Below are positions 45,758 to 54,380 of a stretch of DNA of 64,000 bases, in pieces. The stretch is taken from contig JBEGWF010000096.1 of the NCBI GenBank assembly GCA_041177965.1, positions 13,313 to 77,312 on the forward strand, given 5' to 3'. The stretch is from SXXZ01 sp041177965. Lineage in GTDB: Bacteria > Verrucomicrobiota > Verrucomicrobiia > Limisphaerales > UBA9464. The first letter of the stretch is position 1, and every line of letters begins with the position of its first letter. Both the position numbers and the translations under genes were made by a program. The notes below the pieces were generated by a model. The model was not told where the DNA came from and did not search any database. It saw nothing but the letters and a program-made list of their open reading frames with translations.

Positions 45758-45775
45758 GGCCCGATCCATCGGGCC
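45758..45775 (+). terminator. candidate terminator hairpin after the AsmA-like gene
   Basis: A perfect palindrome, GGCCCGAT CC ATCGGGCC, gives up to 8 pairs (6 realistic with a 6-base loop) four bases after the stop. No T-tract follows. Confidence 0.5.
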
Positions 45776-45817
45776 ACCGCAACCGCCATCGCCCCAGACT
45801 CCGATTCTGCGATCTCC

Positions 45818-47191
45818 ATGACTCCCGTCTTCCAATACCTCGAAGATCACAAGAGCCGTTTCATCGACTCGCTCTGTGACTACGTCCGTTTCCCCAGCGT
45901 CAGCGCGCAGCCCCGGCACGCACCCGACCTCCGGGCGGCCGCGCAATGGATCGCCGAGCGGACCCGCAGCCTGAACCTCGAGACCACGGTCCACGAAACG
46001 GAAGGCAACCCCATCGTGGTCGCCCGCACCCCGAAGCAGGATCCCAAGAAGCCCACGTTCCTGGTGTACGGCCACTACGATGTCCAACCTCCCGAGCCCT
46101 TCGACTTGTGGAAGAGCCCGCCCTTCGAACCGCGCATCGAGAACCGCAACCTCTACGCCCGGGGATCGGCCGACAACAAGGGGCAGCATCTGGCCCACCT
46201 CAACGCGGTGGAGGCCTATGTCCGCACCGGAACACCCCTGCCCTGCAACCTCATCTTTCTGATCGAGGGCGAAGAAGAGGTCGGTTCCACCCAGCTCTAC
46301 AGCTTCCTGCCCAGGCATCGAAAGGAATTGGCCTGCGATGCCGTGGTGATCTCCGACAACGGCATCCCCTCGCTCGAACACCCCGCGCTGACCTACGGCC
46401 TCCGGGGCATCGCCGCCCTCGAAGTCCGCATCGACGGCCCCTCGCGCGACCTCCACTCCGGCCTGTTCGGGGGCAGCCTCGAGAACCCCGCCTTCGCCCT
46501 GTGCCAGTTGCTGGCCCGGATGAAGGACAAGCGCGGGCGCATCACCGTTCCCGGATTCTACAACGAGGTGGCGCCGCTCTCGACCTATGAGCGCAAGCAG
46601 ATGGCGCGCATCCCCCATGACGACAAGCGCTACGCCAAGTTTCTGGGCGTGCCGGAGTTGACCGGCGAGACCGGGTTCACGGCCAACGAGCGTCGCACCT
46701 GCCGCCCGACCTTCGAGATCAACGGCCTGACCAGCGGCTACCAGGGCGAGGGCAGCAAAACCATCGTGCCGGCCTGGGCCAGCGCCAAGATCACCCTGCG
46801 CCTGGTGCCCGACCAGACGCCGGCGAAGATCCTCGCCGCCGTCAAGAAGCACCTCCAATCGCTGTGTCCGCCGACCGTGCGACTCACCGTGAAGCATGGC
46901 CATGGTGGTGAACCCTACCTCGTCTCGCCCAAAGGCCCATTGGCCCAGGCGGCCCTCCGGGCGATGTCCTCCGGTTTCGGCCGCGAGGCGCTCCTGATGC
47001 GCGAGGGTGGCAGCATCCCCATCGTGGCCGCCTTCAAGAAGCACCTGCGCGCCGACACCCTGTTGCTGGGCATGTCGCTGCCCGACGACAATCCGCACTC
47101 GCCGAACGAGAAGTTCAGCCTCGACGCCTACGCCTCCGGCATGCGGATGGCGGCCCAGCTGTGGCCCGAGCTGGCGGTCGCCTGCTCATGA
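45818..47191 (+). CDS. M20-family dipeptidase/carboxypeptidase
   Basis: A 457-residue zinc peptidase of the M20 (CNDP/PepV-like dipeptidase) family. Metal ligands and catalytic residues are visible: H86 in YGHYDVQPP, D119 in GSADNKGQ, the catalytic Glu/ligand pair in EGEEEVGS (150-157), and later Asp and His positions. A lid/dimerisation domain sits in the middle (TYGLRGIAALEVRIDGPSRD). No signal peptide is seen. Its stop overlaps the next ATG (ATGA), giving a coupled pair with the CobW-like GTPase; a functional link could be zinc supply to the enzyme (inference). Confidence 0.9.
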   Translation: MTPVFQYLEDHKSRFIDSLCDYVRFPSVSAQPRHAPDLRAAAQWIAERTRSLNLETTVHETEGNPIVVARTPKQDPKKPTFLVYGHYDVQPPEPFDLWKSPPFEPRIENRNLYARGSADNKGQHLAHLNAVEAYVRTGTPLPCNLIFLIEGEEEVGSTQLYSFLPRHRKELACDAVVISDNGIPSLEHPALTYGLRGIAALEVRIDGPSRDLHSGLFGGSLENPAFALCQLLARMKDKRGRITVPGFYNEVAPLSTYERKQMARIPHDDKRYAKFLGVPELTGETGFTANERRTCRPTFEINGLTSGYQGEGSKTIVPAWASAKITLRLVPDQTPAKILAAVKKHLQSLCPPTVRLTVKHGHGGEPYLVSPKGPLAQAALRAMSSGFGREALLMREGGSIPIVAAFKKHLRADTLLLGMSLPDDNPHSPNEKFSLDAYASGMRMAAQLWPELAVACS

Positions 47192-48213
47192 GCCCCGTCG
47201 GCGACATCCCGGCGCCCGCCGATGCGGGCTCGTTGCGGATTCCGGTGGTCCTGGTCACGGGCTTCCTGGGGGCGGGCAAGACCACGCTGCTGTTGCGCTG
47301 GCTGAAGGAATCACCTGCCACAGGGTTGCGCATGGGGGTGGTGATGAACGAGTTCGGGGCCGAAAGCGTCGACAGCCAGATCCTCGACCGCCCGGGTCTT
47401 CCGGTGTCGCAGGTCAGCGGAGGGTGTGTCTGTTGCGCCCCGGACAACGAACTCGACCGCGCGGTCCGGCAGCTGGCCAAGTCCGGCGACTGCGACTACC
47501 TGGTGGTCGAGACCAGCGGCCTGGCCGATCCGGACAACGTCATCGACGTGCTCACCGATCCGGACCTGCTGGAGGTGGCCAGACTCCAGGCCGTGGTGAG
47601 CGTGATCGACGCCCCCTGGTACTCCCGACCCGATGGCGACATCGGTGAACGTGTCCTGGCCCGCAAGCAGATCGAGTTCGCCAACGTCCTCTGCCTTTCG
47701 AAATGCGACCGTTTGGACGCCCCGGCGCTCGACGCCCTGGAGGCCGATCTGGTCGCTCGGAATCCGCGGGCCCTGCGCATCCGTTTGCCGTTCGACCTGC
47801 CCGAAATCGGTGACCTGCTGGGCATGCCTCCCGCCGAGGCACGCATCGATGTCACCACCGGGGCTCCTGCGCCCACCCCCCATCTCCACACCGGGTACCG
47901 CAGCGTGACCTGGCATTTCCCGGTGCCGGTCGATCGCCCGGCTTTCGAGACCTTCCTGAGCCGCCTCGATCCGCGCGAGGTCGTGCGCGCCAAGGGATTC
48001 GTGCGGTTCAAGCAGTCTCCCCAGAAGCTCTTCCTCTTCCAGCAGGTCTGGGGACATCACTTCATCGAGGAGTTCCCCGCCCTGCCCCATCCGGCCCCGG
48101 TCGCGGTGTTGATCGGCCCCCATCTGGACGCCGCCACCCATCAGGCCGCTCTCAGGAACCTGACCTTCGGATCCTCCTCGCAGGGAATCCCATGCTCTCC
48201 GGGCAACGCCTGA
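47188..48213 (+). CDS. COG0523/CobW-family metallochaperone GTPase
   Basis: A 341-residue G3E GTPase. The P-loop GFLGAGKT is at residues 25-32, the metal-binding CxCC motif is C80-V-C82-C83 (SGGCVCC), Walker B is in VVETSGLADP, and the base-specifying motif is SKCD instead of the usual NKxD. The C-terminal CobW domain (about 240-330) contains FVRFKQSP and ends the conserved part. Such proteins hand zinc, cobalt or another metal to client enzymes. It overlaps the M20 peptidase gene by 4 bases, so that zinc enzyme is an obvious candidate client. Confidence 0.9.
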   Translation: MSPVGDIPAPADAGSLRIPVVLVTGFLGAGKTTLLLRWLKESPATGLRMGVVMNEFGAESVDSQILDRPGLPVSQVSGGCVCCAPDNELDRAVRQLAKSGDCDYLVVETSGLADPDNVIDVLTDPDLLEVARLQAVVSVIDAPWYSRPDGDIGERVLARKQIEFANVLCLSKCDRLDAPALDALEADLVARNPRALRIRLPFDLPEIGDLLGMPPAEARIDVTTGAPAPTPHLHTGYRSVTWHFPVPVDRPAFETFLSRLDPREVVRAKGFVRFKQSPQKLFLFQQVWGHHFIEEFPALPHPAPVAVLIGPHLDAATHQAALRNLTFGSSSQGIPCSPGNA

Positions 48214-48219
48214 GTTGTA

Positions 48220-48254
48220 CCGAGGGGACCATGGGTCTTGGATGAAACCCTCGG
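48220..48254 (+). terminator. candidate terminator hairpin after the CobW-like gene
   Basis: A perfect 7-base stem, CCGAGGG (48220-48226) with CCCTCGG (48248-48254), encloses a 21-base loop, just after the stop and just before a promoter-like pair. The long loop makes it a weak case. Confidence 0.35.
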
Positions 48255-48265
48255 CCCGGTTCGAG

Positions 48266-48293
48266 TTGCCCCCAGGACGGACGATTCTAGAAT
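48266..48293 (+). promoter_or_regulatory. strong candidate promoter (TTGCCC, 16, TAGAAT)
   Basis: TTGCCC at 48266-48271 and TAGAAT at 48288-48293 are 16 bases apart. The -10 matches TATAAT at 5 of 6 positions. Transcription would start near 48300 and give a leader of about 48 bases to the ATG at 48349. It is the best match to sigma-70 consensus seen in the window. Confidence 0.6.
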
Positions 48294-48348
48294 TGCCCGG
48301 ACCTTGCCGCCCCGGAAATCGGGGATCCGCCGAAGGGCCCACGGAACC

Positions 48349-50493
48349 ATGATCACCACCATCGCCCGCCTCCTTGTTCGTGTGACCATCCATCGGTTCC
48401 TCCGGGGCCCCATCGCCCTGCATCAAAAGCTCGCCATTGGCCTGTTCGGGGTCGCCTTGGGAACCGGCGGAGGTCCGATTCTCCGGGCCGGAGCCCAGGA
48501 AGTTGTTTCCCTCGAAGGCGTCCATGTGGTCCCGCATGTGCAATCCACCGAGATGCAGTATCGGCGGAAACCGGACTTCAGCCTCGGTGCCCGGGTGGAG
48601 GTGTTCCTCAAGAACTCCTCGCAGGCACCCCTGGAGATTCCGTCGACGACGGAGATCCGGCTCCGTGGCCGGACCCCGGAGGAACTGCTCAAGGCCGACG
48701 AATGGGCCTGGCACGACCTTCCTTCGGCCTGGGGCGGAGGCGCCCTGCAACTGCCGCCCGGGGCGATGACCGTCTGGAGTTGGAACGGCAAGCGTGCCAC
48801 ATGGGGCACGAACACCACCGTCGACCTCGCCCTTGCCCTCCCGGGCAGGACCGCCCCGGAGCGCCTGACCGCAGCGATCGACAGCCCCAAGGCTTGGATC
48901 TCCGCCGTCACCTTCCTCGGGACCAATCACCCGGTGAACCCCGATTCGGTGGTGGTCCATGTCGCCAACCACTCGGGTGGCCCGTTGACCCTGGAGGCCC
49001 TGCGCCTGTGGTGGCCCGACGACCGGACGGACTGGAGGGTGCTGCGACCTCGCGCCTGGATCCCAACGCAGGCGCTCGAGCGTTTCCCCGCCGATGGAAT
49101 CCTGCCGACCCACGAGCGCGGCGGTGCCCGTGTCCATACGGGGCCGCTGCCCCTCACCTATGCGGCGATCGAGGTCCGGATGGTGGACTCGGGAGGCAAG
49201 GTCATCACCCTCTGGGCCCATCAACGCATCAAACGCGAGACCTTCGACATCAGCGGCGGTTGGGTGCATGACACCAGCGGCGGCGGGCACAAACCCCTCG
49301 AGTCCGAGGCGTTCCACAAGACCCTGAAACGGGTCCACGTGAACACCGCCCACATCCAGGAGACCCCCGGCTACACCGACCAGGACGGACCCGGCGGCCT
49401 GTACACGCGGTATCCGCTGAAGTACTTCTCCAAGCTCGAACCGGTCTCCCGGTACGGATCCGATGCGGTGCTGCCCCGGGTGCATGCGGTGGAGTTCCTG
49501 GGGGAACCCCAATACGGCGGCGGAAAGCCCATCCCGCCCCAGGACTGCTGGAAGGCGCTGTCTCCCTACGCGCCGACCCGTCTGCCGACCTCGATCACCC
49601 ACAGCGAGGAACGCGTCTGGCGCTTCTACGCCGGCATATCAGACCACCCGCACTACGACGCCTACCGGGTCACCGCACCCTCGCCCGACGCCTGGGGACA
49701 GTACGACCGATGGAACGGCGCGCGGATCCGCTGGGGTTCCCCGCTCGAGACCATCGGCGAGATGTCCCGCTCGCTCCGGGACCTCAATCGCCCGCGTCCC
49801 ACGGCCTACTGGTCGCAGGGCCCCCACCACGACTGGAACGGCTACGGAGGTCGGAAACGAGGCTCTCCGACGCCCGATGAACTTCGGCTGCAGGCGTACC
49901 ACGCCCTCGCCAGCCGGATCACCTCGCTCTACTGGTTCAACCTCAGCCTGCGTTCGCTGGTCACCTTCCCCGACCTCATCGAGCCCATGACCCGGGTGGG
50001 CCGGGAGATCCGGATGCTCGAACGGCACTACCTGGAGGGCGACGCCACGAGCCATCAGCGGGTGGCTCGCGACGGCAGACCCGATTGGGATCTCGACGTG
50101 GTGGCCGGACCCTCGGCCGCGATGCTCTTCGCCCTCGACCTCGCCTACGAAGCCGACCCGGACGAACGGGTCTTCCGCTTCGGAGCTCCCCGCTCGGTGA
50201 CGTTCCGATTCCCGCTCCCGCCCCACCTCCGGGCTCCCGCCGAAGTCTTCCGTGTGGACGCCGACGGGATCACCGACGTGGAGCAGGCCAGGGTCGATGG
50301 CGGCATCGGGATCCGAGACCGGGTCGCCCGGGTGGCCATCTATGTCGCCTCGGCCCGGCCCGGAGAACGCGCCCGGATCGAAGCCCGTCGTCGGGAATTG
50401 CTCGCGGCCGAGAACGCTCTGGGCTTCGACCCGGGCGGCCAACCCGCCGATCTGGCGACCCTCAAAGCGCTCTTGGAACGGCCGAAACCCTAG
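48349..50493 (+). CDS. secreted protein of unknown function
   Basis: A 714-residue protein with an N-terminal signal-like hydrophobic stretch (about residues 29-46, ending near GAQE). The N-terminal half (about 50-280) looks beta-rich and immunoglobulin-like. The second half has HVNTAHIQETPGYT, a Trp-rich region (AYWSQGPHHDWNGYGG) and SLYWFNLSLRSLVTFPDLI, which together suggest a TIM-barrel-like glycoside hydrolase fold, but no catalytic motif can be assigned. I do not recognise a named family. The ATG at 48349 is chosen because it yields a basic N-terminus before the hydrophobic part. A good promoter lies upstream. Confidence 0.7.
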   Translation: MITTIARLLVRVTIHRFLRGPIALHQKLAIGLFGVALGTGGGPILRAGAQEVVSLEGVHVVPHVQSTEMQYRRKPDFSLGARVEVFLKNSSQAPLEIPSTTEIRLRGRTPEELLKADEWAWHDLPSAWGGGALQLPPGAMTVWSWNGKRATWGTNTTVDLALALPGRTAPERLTAAIDSPKAWISAVTFLGTNHPVNPDSVVVHVANHSGGPLTLEALRLWWPDDRTDWRVLRPRAWIPTQALERFPADGILPTHERGGARVHTGPLPLTYAAIEVRMVDSGGKVITLWAHQRIKRETFDISGGWVHDTSGGGHKPLESEAFHKTLKRVHVNTAHIQETPGYTDQDGPGGLYTRYPLKYFSKLEPVSRYGSDAVLPRVHAVEFLGEPQYGGGKPIPPQDCWKALSPYAPTRLPTSITHSEERVWRFYAGISDHPHYDAYRVTAPSPDAWGQYDRWNGARIRWGSPLETIGEMSRSLRDLNRPRPTAYWSQGPHHDWNGYGGRKRGSPTPDELRLQAYHALASRITSLYWFNLSLRSLVTFPDLIEPMTRVGREIRMLERHYLEGDATSHQRVARDGRPDWDLDVVAGPSAAMLFALDLAYEADPDERVFRFGAPRSVTFRFPLPPHLRAPAEVFRVDADGITDVEQARVDGGIGIRDRVARVAIYVASARPGERARIEARRRELLAAENALGFDPGGQPADLATLKALLERPKP

Positions 50494-50560
50494 CCGCCCC
50501 AGCCGACACGCCACGGTCGCGCCTTCCGTGCCGCTCCTGGTGTTTCCCAGCATCCCCCGG

Positions 50561-50590
50561 TTGCCGCGGATGCACGACGCGGGCTAGGCT
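50561..50590 (+). promoter_or_regulatory. candidate promoter for the DUF1553/DUF1501 pair (TTGCCG, 18, TAGGCT)
   Basis: TTGCCG at 50561-50566 and TAGGCT at 50585-50590 are 18 bases apart. The -10 is identical to that proposed before recQ. The ATG at 50648 is about 50 bases downstream of the expected transcription start. Confidence 0.45.
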
Positions 50591-50647
50591 GGGTCCATCG
50601 TCCCTCCATTGCCATTCACCGCACCGAAGCAGGATCGATCGGCACCG

Positions 50648-52816
50648 ATGCGCCTCTGGTCGGCCGTGGTGCTGTTCCTCGGGATGCTGCTCGCCGCCGA
50701 GACGGTCCAGGCCGCACCCCCCCGCCCTCCGGAGGGACCCTGGTGGTCGCTGCAACCGGTGGTGCGCCCGACGATTCCCGGTGGAGATCCGGGATCCGAC
50801 CATCCGATCGACCGGTTCCTGTCGGCCGCCCGCGACGCCCGCGGCCTTCGCCCCCATCCTCCGGCTTCCCGCCTCGCCCTGCTTCGCCGCGTCCACCTCG
50901 ACCTGACAGGGCTTCCGCCCTCGCCGGCCGAGCAGGAGGCATTCCTCGCCGACGCCTCCACCGACGCCTACGAGAAGGTCGTGGACCGGCTCCTCGCCGA
51001 CGAGCAGCACGCCGTCCGGTACGCCCGCCACTGGTTGGATGTGCTGCGCTATGCCGACGCCGACGAGCACCTCGCCGGCACGACGGGCATCCACCTGTGG
51101 CGCGATTGGATCATCCGAGCCCTCCATGAGGACATGCCCTTCGACCAGTTCGTGCAGGTCCAACTGACCGGACGCCGATCCCGGGAGCGCACCCGGATGT
51201 CGGCCACCGGGCACCGGTCCCAGCGCGAACCCCGCCCAGGCGATCTCTTCGCCCTCGGCTTCCTGGCACGTGGGGTCGGGTCCGATCCGCAGGACCTGGC
51301 CATGAACGCGGTCGACACGGTCTCAAGCGCATTCCTGGGCATGACGGTGGCCTGCGCCAAATGCCATGATCATGTCTTCGACCCCGTGAAGCAGTCGGAC
51401 TACTACGCCATGAAGGCGTTGTTCGACCCCTGGGTGGTCCGCAAGGTCACCCTCGCACCGGCCGCCGACCTCATGGCGGCGGGGCGGGCGGAGGCGGAGA
51501 TCGAACGGGCCCGCGCCCCGATCCAGCGCGAATTGGATGCCCTGGTGGAACCGGTCCGGAATCGCCTGCGTGAGGAACGGATCACCATGCTCCCCGCGGA
51601 CATCCAGGCCATCATCCGAAAGCCCGAACGCGAGCGCACCCCGGAGGAGCAGAGGATCGCCGACGATTACTTCCCGATCCTCCGCATCGACAACGAAAAG
51701 ATCGACGAGGTGTTGGCCGAGGCCGATCGCAACCGGGTCCGCGACCTGCGGCGTCGCATCGACGAGGCGGGCCGGGACTCCCGTCAGGCCAAGGCCCCGG
51801 TCATCCCCGTGTTCCACACGGTCGAGGCCGACCCGGACCGGGCCCGGGAGAAGCGGTATGTGCTCACCAGCGCGGATCCGTCGCGGCCCGACAAGACGCG
51901 GGAAGTGACCGCAGGGTGGCCCTTCGCGACCTCGGCTCCCGACTTCCGCGAAGGCCGATTGGAGGCCTTCACCGATTGGCTCACCGCGCCGGACAACCCG
52001 CTGTTCGCCCGCGTGGCCGTCAACCGGATCTGGCAATGGCATTTCGGCATCGGGCTCCACCGCCAACCGAGCGACTTCGGACGTCAGGCAGGGACGCCGA
52101 CCCACCCTCAACTCCTCGACTGGCTCGCCTCCGAGTTCGTCCGCTCCGGTTACAGTCAACGGCACCTCCATCGGCTGATCGTCACCTCGGCCGCCTACCG
52201 GCTCGCATCGGAGACCGGACCGGGCGACGACGGCAACCAGCGCCTCGATCCCGATAACCTCACCCTGTGGCGGCATCCGGTCCGTCGTCTCGAGGCCGAG
52301 GCCGTCTGGGACGGCCTGCACGCCGCCGCGGATCTGCTGAACCTCCAGGTGGGCGGTCCCTCCTTCCAGCCACCCGACGCGGCCCCGAAGCCCGCGGCGG
52401 GCCGATCCGACGAACGACGGCGACGCGGCGCCTACCTGTTCCGAGGCTTCTCGACCAGTCGCGAGGTCACTCCGGAGTTCCTCCGCACGTTCGATGCCGA
52501 GGATGGCCGTGAACCCTGTCCGATGCGGACGCGGACGGTCACGGCTCCACAGGCCCTGTTCCTGATGAACAGCCGGGAGATCGACCTGGCGGCATCGACT
52601 CTCGCCAGGCAGTTGCGCGAACAATGCGGGACCGGCACGGCCTCCGCCTTCGATCGCGAACGCGCCATCGAACTGGCCTTCCGGCGCGTGCTGTCGCGTC
52701 CGCCCAACGCCACCGAACAGGCCGCCGCCCGGGCCCACCTGGGCGACGCTCCATCCCGCCTCGAGGGCTTGGCCTGGATGCTCTTCAACCTCGATGAGTT
52801 CCTGTATGTCCCCTGA
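50648..52816 (+). CDS. DUF1549/DUF1553 (PSD1-type) secreted protein without cytochrome c domain
   Basis: A 722-residue exported protein: signal peptide (about residues 2-21), DUF1549 (LLRRVHLDLTGLPPSPAE, then RYARHWLDVLRYAD), then DUF1553 in the second half (AVNRIWQWHFGIGLHRQPSDFG, RLIVTSAAYR). A CAKCH motif lies in the middle, a c-type heme-like signature common in these proteins. The N-terminal planctomycete cytochrome c domain found in many homologues is missing. This family is hugely expanded in PVC bacteria and is thought to act in the use of sulfated or complex polysaccharides, but the reaction is unknown. The DUF1501 gene follows with overlap. Confidence 0.9.
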   Translation: MRLWSAVVLFLGMLLAAETVQAAPPRPPEGPWWSLQPVVRPTIPGGDPGSDHPIDRFLSAARDARGLRPHPPASRLALLRRVHLDLTGLPPSPAEQEAFLADASTDAYEKVVDRLLADEQHAVRYARHWLDVLRYADADEHLAGTTGIHLWRDWIIRALHEDMPFDQFVQVQLTGRRSRERTRMSATGHRSQREPRPGDLFALGFLARGVGSDPQDLAMNAVDTVSSAFLGMTVACAKCHDHVFDPVKQSDYYAMKALFDPWVVRKVTLAPAADLMAAGRAEAEIERARAPIQRELDALVEPVRNRLREERITMLPADIQAIIRKPERERTPEEQRIADDYFPILRIDNEKIDEVLAEADRNRVRDLRRRIDEAGRDSRQAKAPVIPVFHTVEADPDRAREKRYVLTSADPSRPDKTREVTAGWPFATSAPDFREGRLEAFTDWLTAPDNPLFARVAVNRIWQWHFGIGLHRQPSDFGRQAGTPTHPQLLDWLASEFVRSGYSQRHLHRLIVTSAAYRLASETGPGDDGNQRLDPDNLTLWRHPVRRLEAEAVWDGLHAAADLLNLQVGGPSFQPPDAAPKPAAGRSDERRRRGAYLFRGFSTSREVTPEFLRTFDAEDGREPCPMRTRTVTAPQALFLMNSREIDLAASTLARQLREQCGTGTASAFDRERAIELAFRRVLSRPPNATEQAAARAHLGDAPSRLEGLAWMLFNLDEFLYVP

Positions 52817-54200
52817 AGAACACGCTTCCCGGGCCGCCGACATCGAGCGCCGCCGCTTCCTCTTCCGGGCCGGAGGAGGCTTCCTGGGCCTGGCGCTCGG
52901 GGGCGTCTGGGCCGAGGCCGGCGAAATTCCCGATGCCATCCTGGGGCCCCATTTCAGGCCACGGGCCCGCTCGGTGATCTTCCTGTTCATGTGCGGCGGG
53001 GTCAGCCACATCGACACCTTCGACCCCAAGGGCAACCAGCACGCCGGCCGCCTCATCGATGCCATCGGTTTCGGCGACAACCAGGCCAGGATGCAACGCC
53101 CGATCATCCCGTGCCACCGGACCTTCACCCGGCACGGCGCCTCGGGGATCCCGGTGTCGGACTGGTTCCCGCAGGTCGGCGGTGTCATCGACGAGATCGC
53201 CGTCGTGCGCTCGATGTGGTGCCACGAGGGGAACCATTTCCCGGCGGTCATCGAGACCTGCACGGGGCACCGCGGGCGGCAATTCGATCATCCGTCGTTC
53301 GGAGCGTGGATCTCCCACGCGTTGGGCTCGGTGAACCGCAACCTGCCGACCTTCGTCAACATCGGCCGTCCCTCGTCGCCCGTGCAGTTGACCGGGGGCT
53401 ACCTGGGTGCGGGCGTCTCCGCGACTCCGTTCCAGGCCGGGGCCGAACCGGTGGCGCATCTGCATCCACCCGCCGGGCCGGGCTCGGGCGAGCGCGATCG
53501 GCGCATCGAGCGACTCGAATCGATGAATGCCGAGTTCCGGGCCCGTCACCGGCTCCAGTCCGACATCCAGGCCCGGGCCCGCGCCTACGAACTGGCCGGC
53601 CGCATGCAGGCGTCGGCACCCGAGGCCGTCGATTTTCCATCGGAGCCGACCCACATCCGATCGATGTACGGCCTGGATCGCCCCCAGACCGAGGAATTCG
53701 GCAAACAACTCCTCCTGGCCCGTCGGTTGGCCGAACGTGGGGTGCGGTTCATCCAGGTCTGCCATGCCGGTGGAGGCAACGGTGGCTGGGATTCGCACGG
53801 CGACATGAAGAGCCACGAACCCCTGTGCCGTGCCACCGACCAGCCCATCGCCGGCCTCATCCGAGATCTGCGCCAACGAGGCATGCTCGACGATACCCTC
53901 GTGGTCTGGACCAGCGAATTCGGCCGGACCCCCTGGTCGCAGAACACCACGGGGCGCGACCACAACCCCAAGGGCTACACCTCCTGGTTGGCGGGCGGAG
54001 GCGTGCGCGGCGGAATGGTCCATGGAGCCACCGACGACTTCGGCTACCGTGCCGTCGAGAACCCGCATTACTACAGCGACCTCAACGCGACGATCCTCCA
54101 CCTGCTGGGGCTCGACCATACCCGCATGGAACACCCGGCGCTCGGCCCCGTCTCGCGGCTGGTGGAACGGGGAGGTCCCATCCATGAGATCCTGTCCTGA
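52806..54200 (+). CDS. DUF1501-family Tat-type exported protein
   Basis: A 464-residue DUF1501 protein, the standard partner of DUF1549/DUF1553 proteins. It has an N-terminal Arg-rich signal (RRRFLFRAGGGFLGLALGG, Tat-like), then the alkaline-phosphatase-like fold: FLFMCGGVSHIDTFDPK, RHTR-like metal region, HAGGGNGGWDSHGD and VVWTSEFGRTPWSQ. This resembles sulfatase-type metal sites. It overlaps the preceding gene by 11 bases. An alternative ATG at 52794 would add MSSC and give a 23-base overlap; neither has a clear ribosome-binding site. Confidence 0.9.
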   Translation: MSPEEHASRAADIERRRFLFRAGGGFLGLALGGVWAEAGEIPDAILGPHFRPRARSVIFLFMCGGVSHIDTFDPKGNQHAGRLIDAIGFGDNQARMQRPIIPCHRTFTRHGASGIPVSDWFPQVGGVIDEIAVVRSMWCHEGNHFPAVIETCTGHRGRQFDHPSFGAWISHALGSVNRNLPTFVNIGRPSSPVQLTGGYLGAGVSATPFQAGAEPVAHLHPPAGPGSGERDRRIERLESMNAEFRARHRLQSDIQARARAYELAGRMQASAPEAVDFPSEPTHIRSMYGLDRPQTEEFGKQLLLARRLAERGVRFIQVCHAGGGNGGWDSHGDMKSHEPLCRATDQPIAGLIRDLRQRGMLDDTLVVWTSEFGRTPWSQNTTGRDHNPKGYTSWLAGGGVRGGMVHGATDDFGYRAVENPHYYSDLNATILHLLGLDHTRMEHPALGPVSRLVERGGPIHEILS

Positions 54201-54336
54201 GCAGGATCGCCCCCGCTCCGTCACCGCCCGGCCGGTTCCCTCGGGATGGCCGTCGCCCGCGGTGGCACGATCGCCCCGGCATGAACCATCTCCGCCGGTC
54301 GGATCCCGGTCCGGCATGCGGATGCACCACCGGATC

Positions 54337-54365
54337 TTGGCGACCATGCCGCTTTTCGATACCCT
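54337..54365 (+). promoter_or_regulatory. candidate promoter (TTGGCG, 17, TACCCT)
   Basis: TTGGCG at 54337-54342 and TACCCT at 54360-54365 are 17 bases apart and lie 15 bases before the ATG at 54381. Spacing and -10 fit the pattern seen before recQ, serA and other genes. Confidence 0.4.
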
Positions 54366-54380
54366 TTGCGGACGATTCGA

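Noticed and set aside
42889..45819. 976-codon frame opposite the AsmA-like gene
   Set aside because: Antisense shadow rich in Gly, Gln, Arg and Asp. The forward frame has an anchor and family features.
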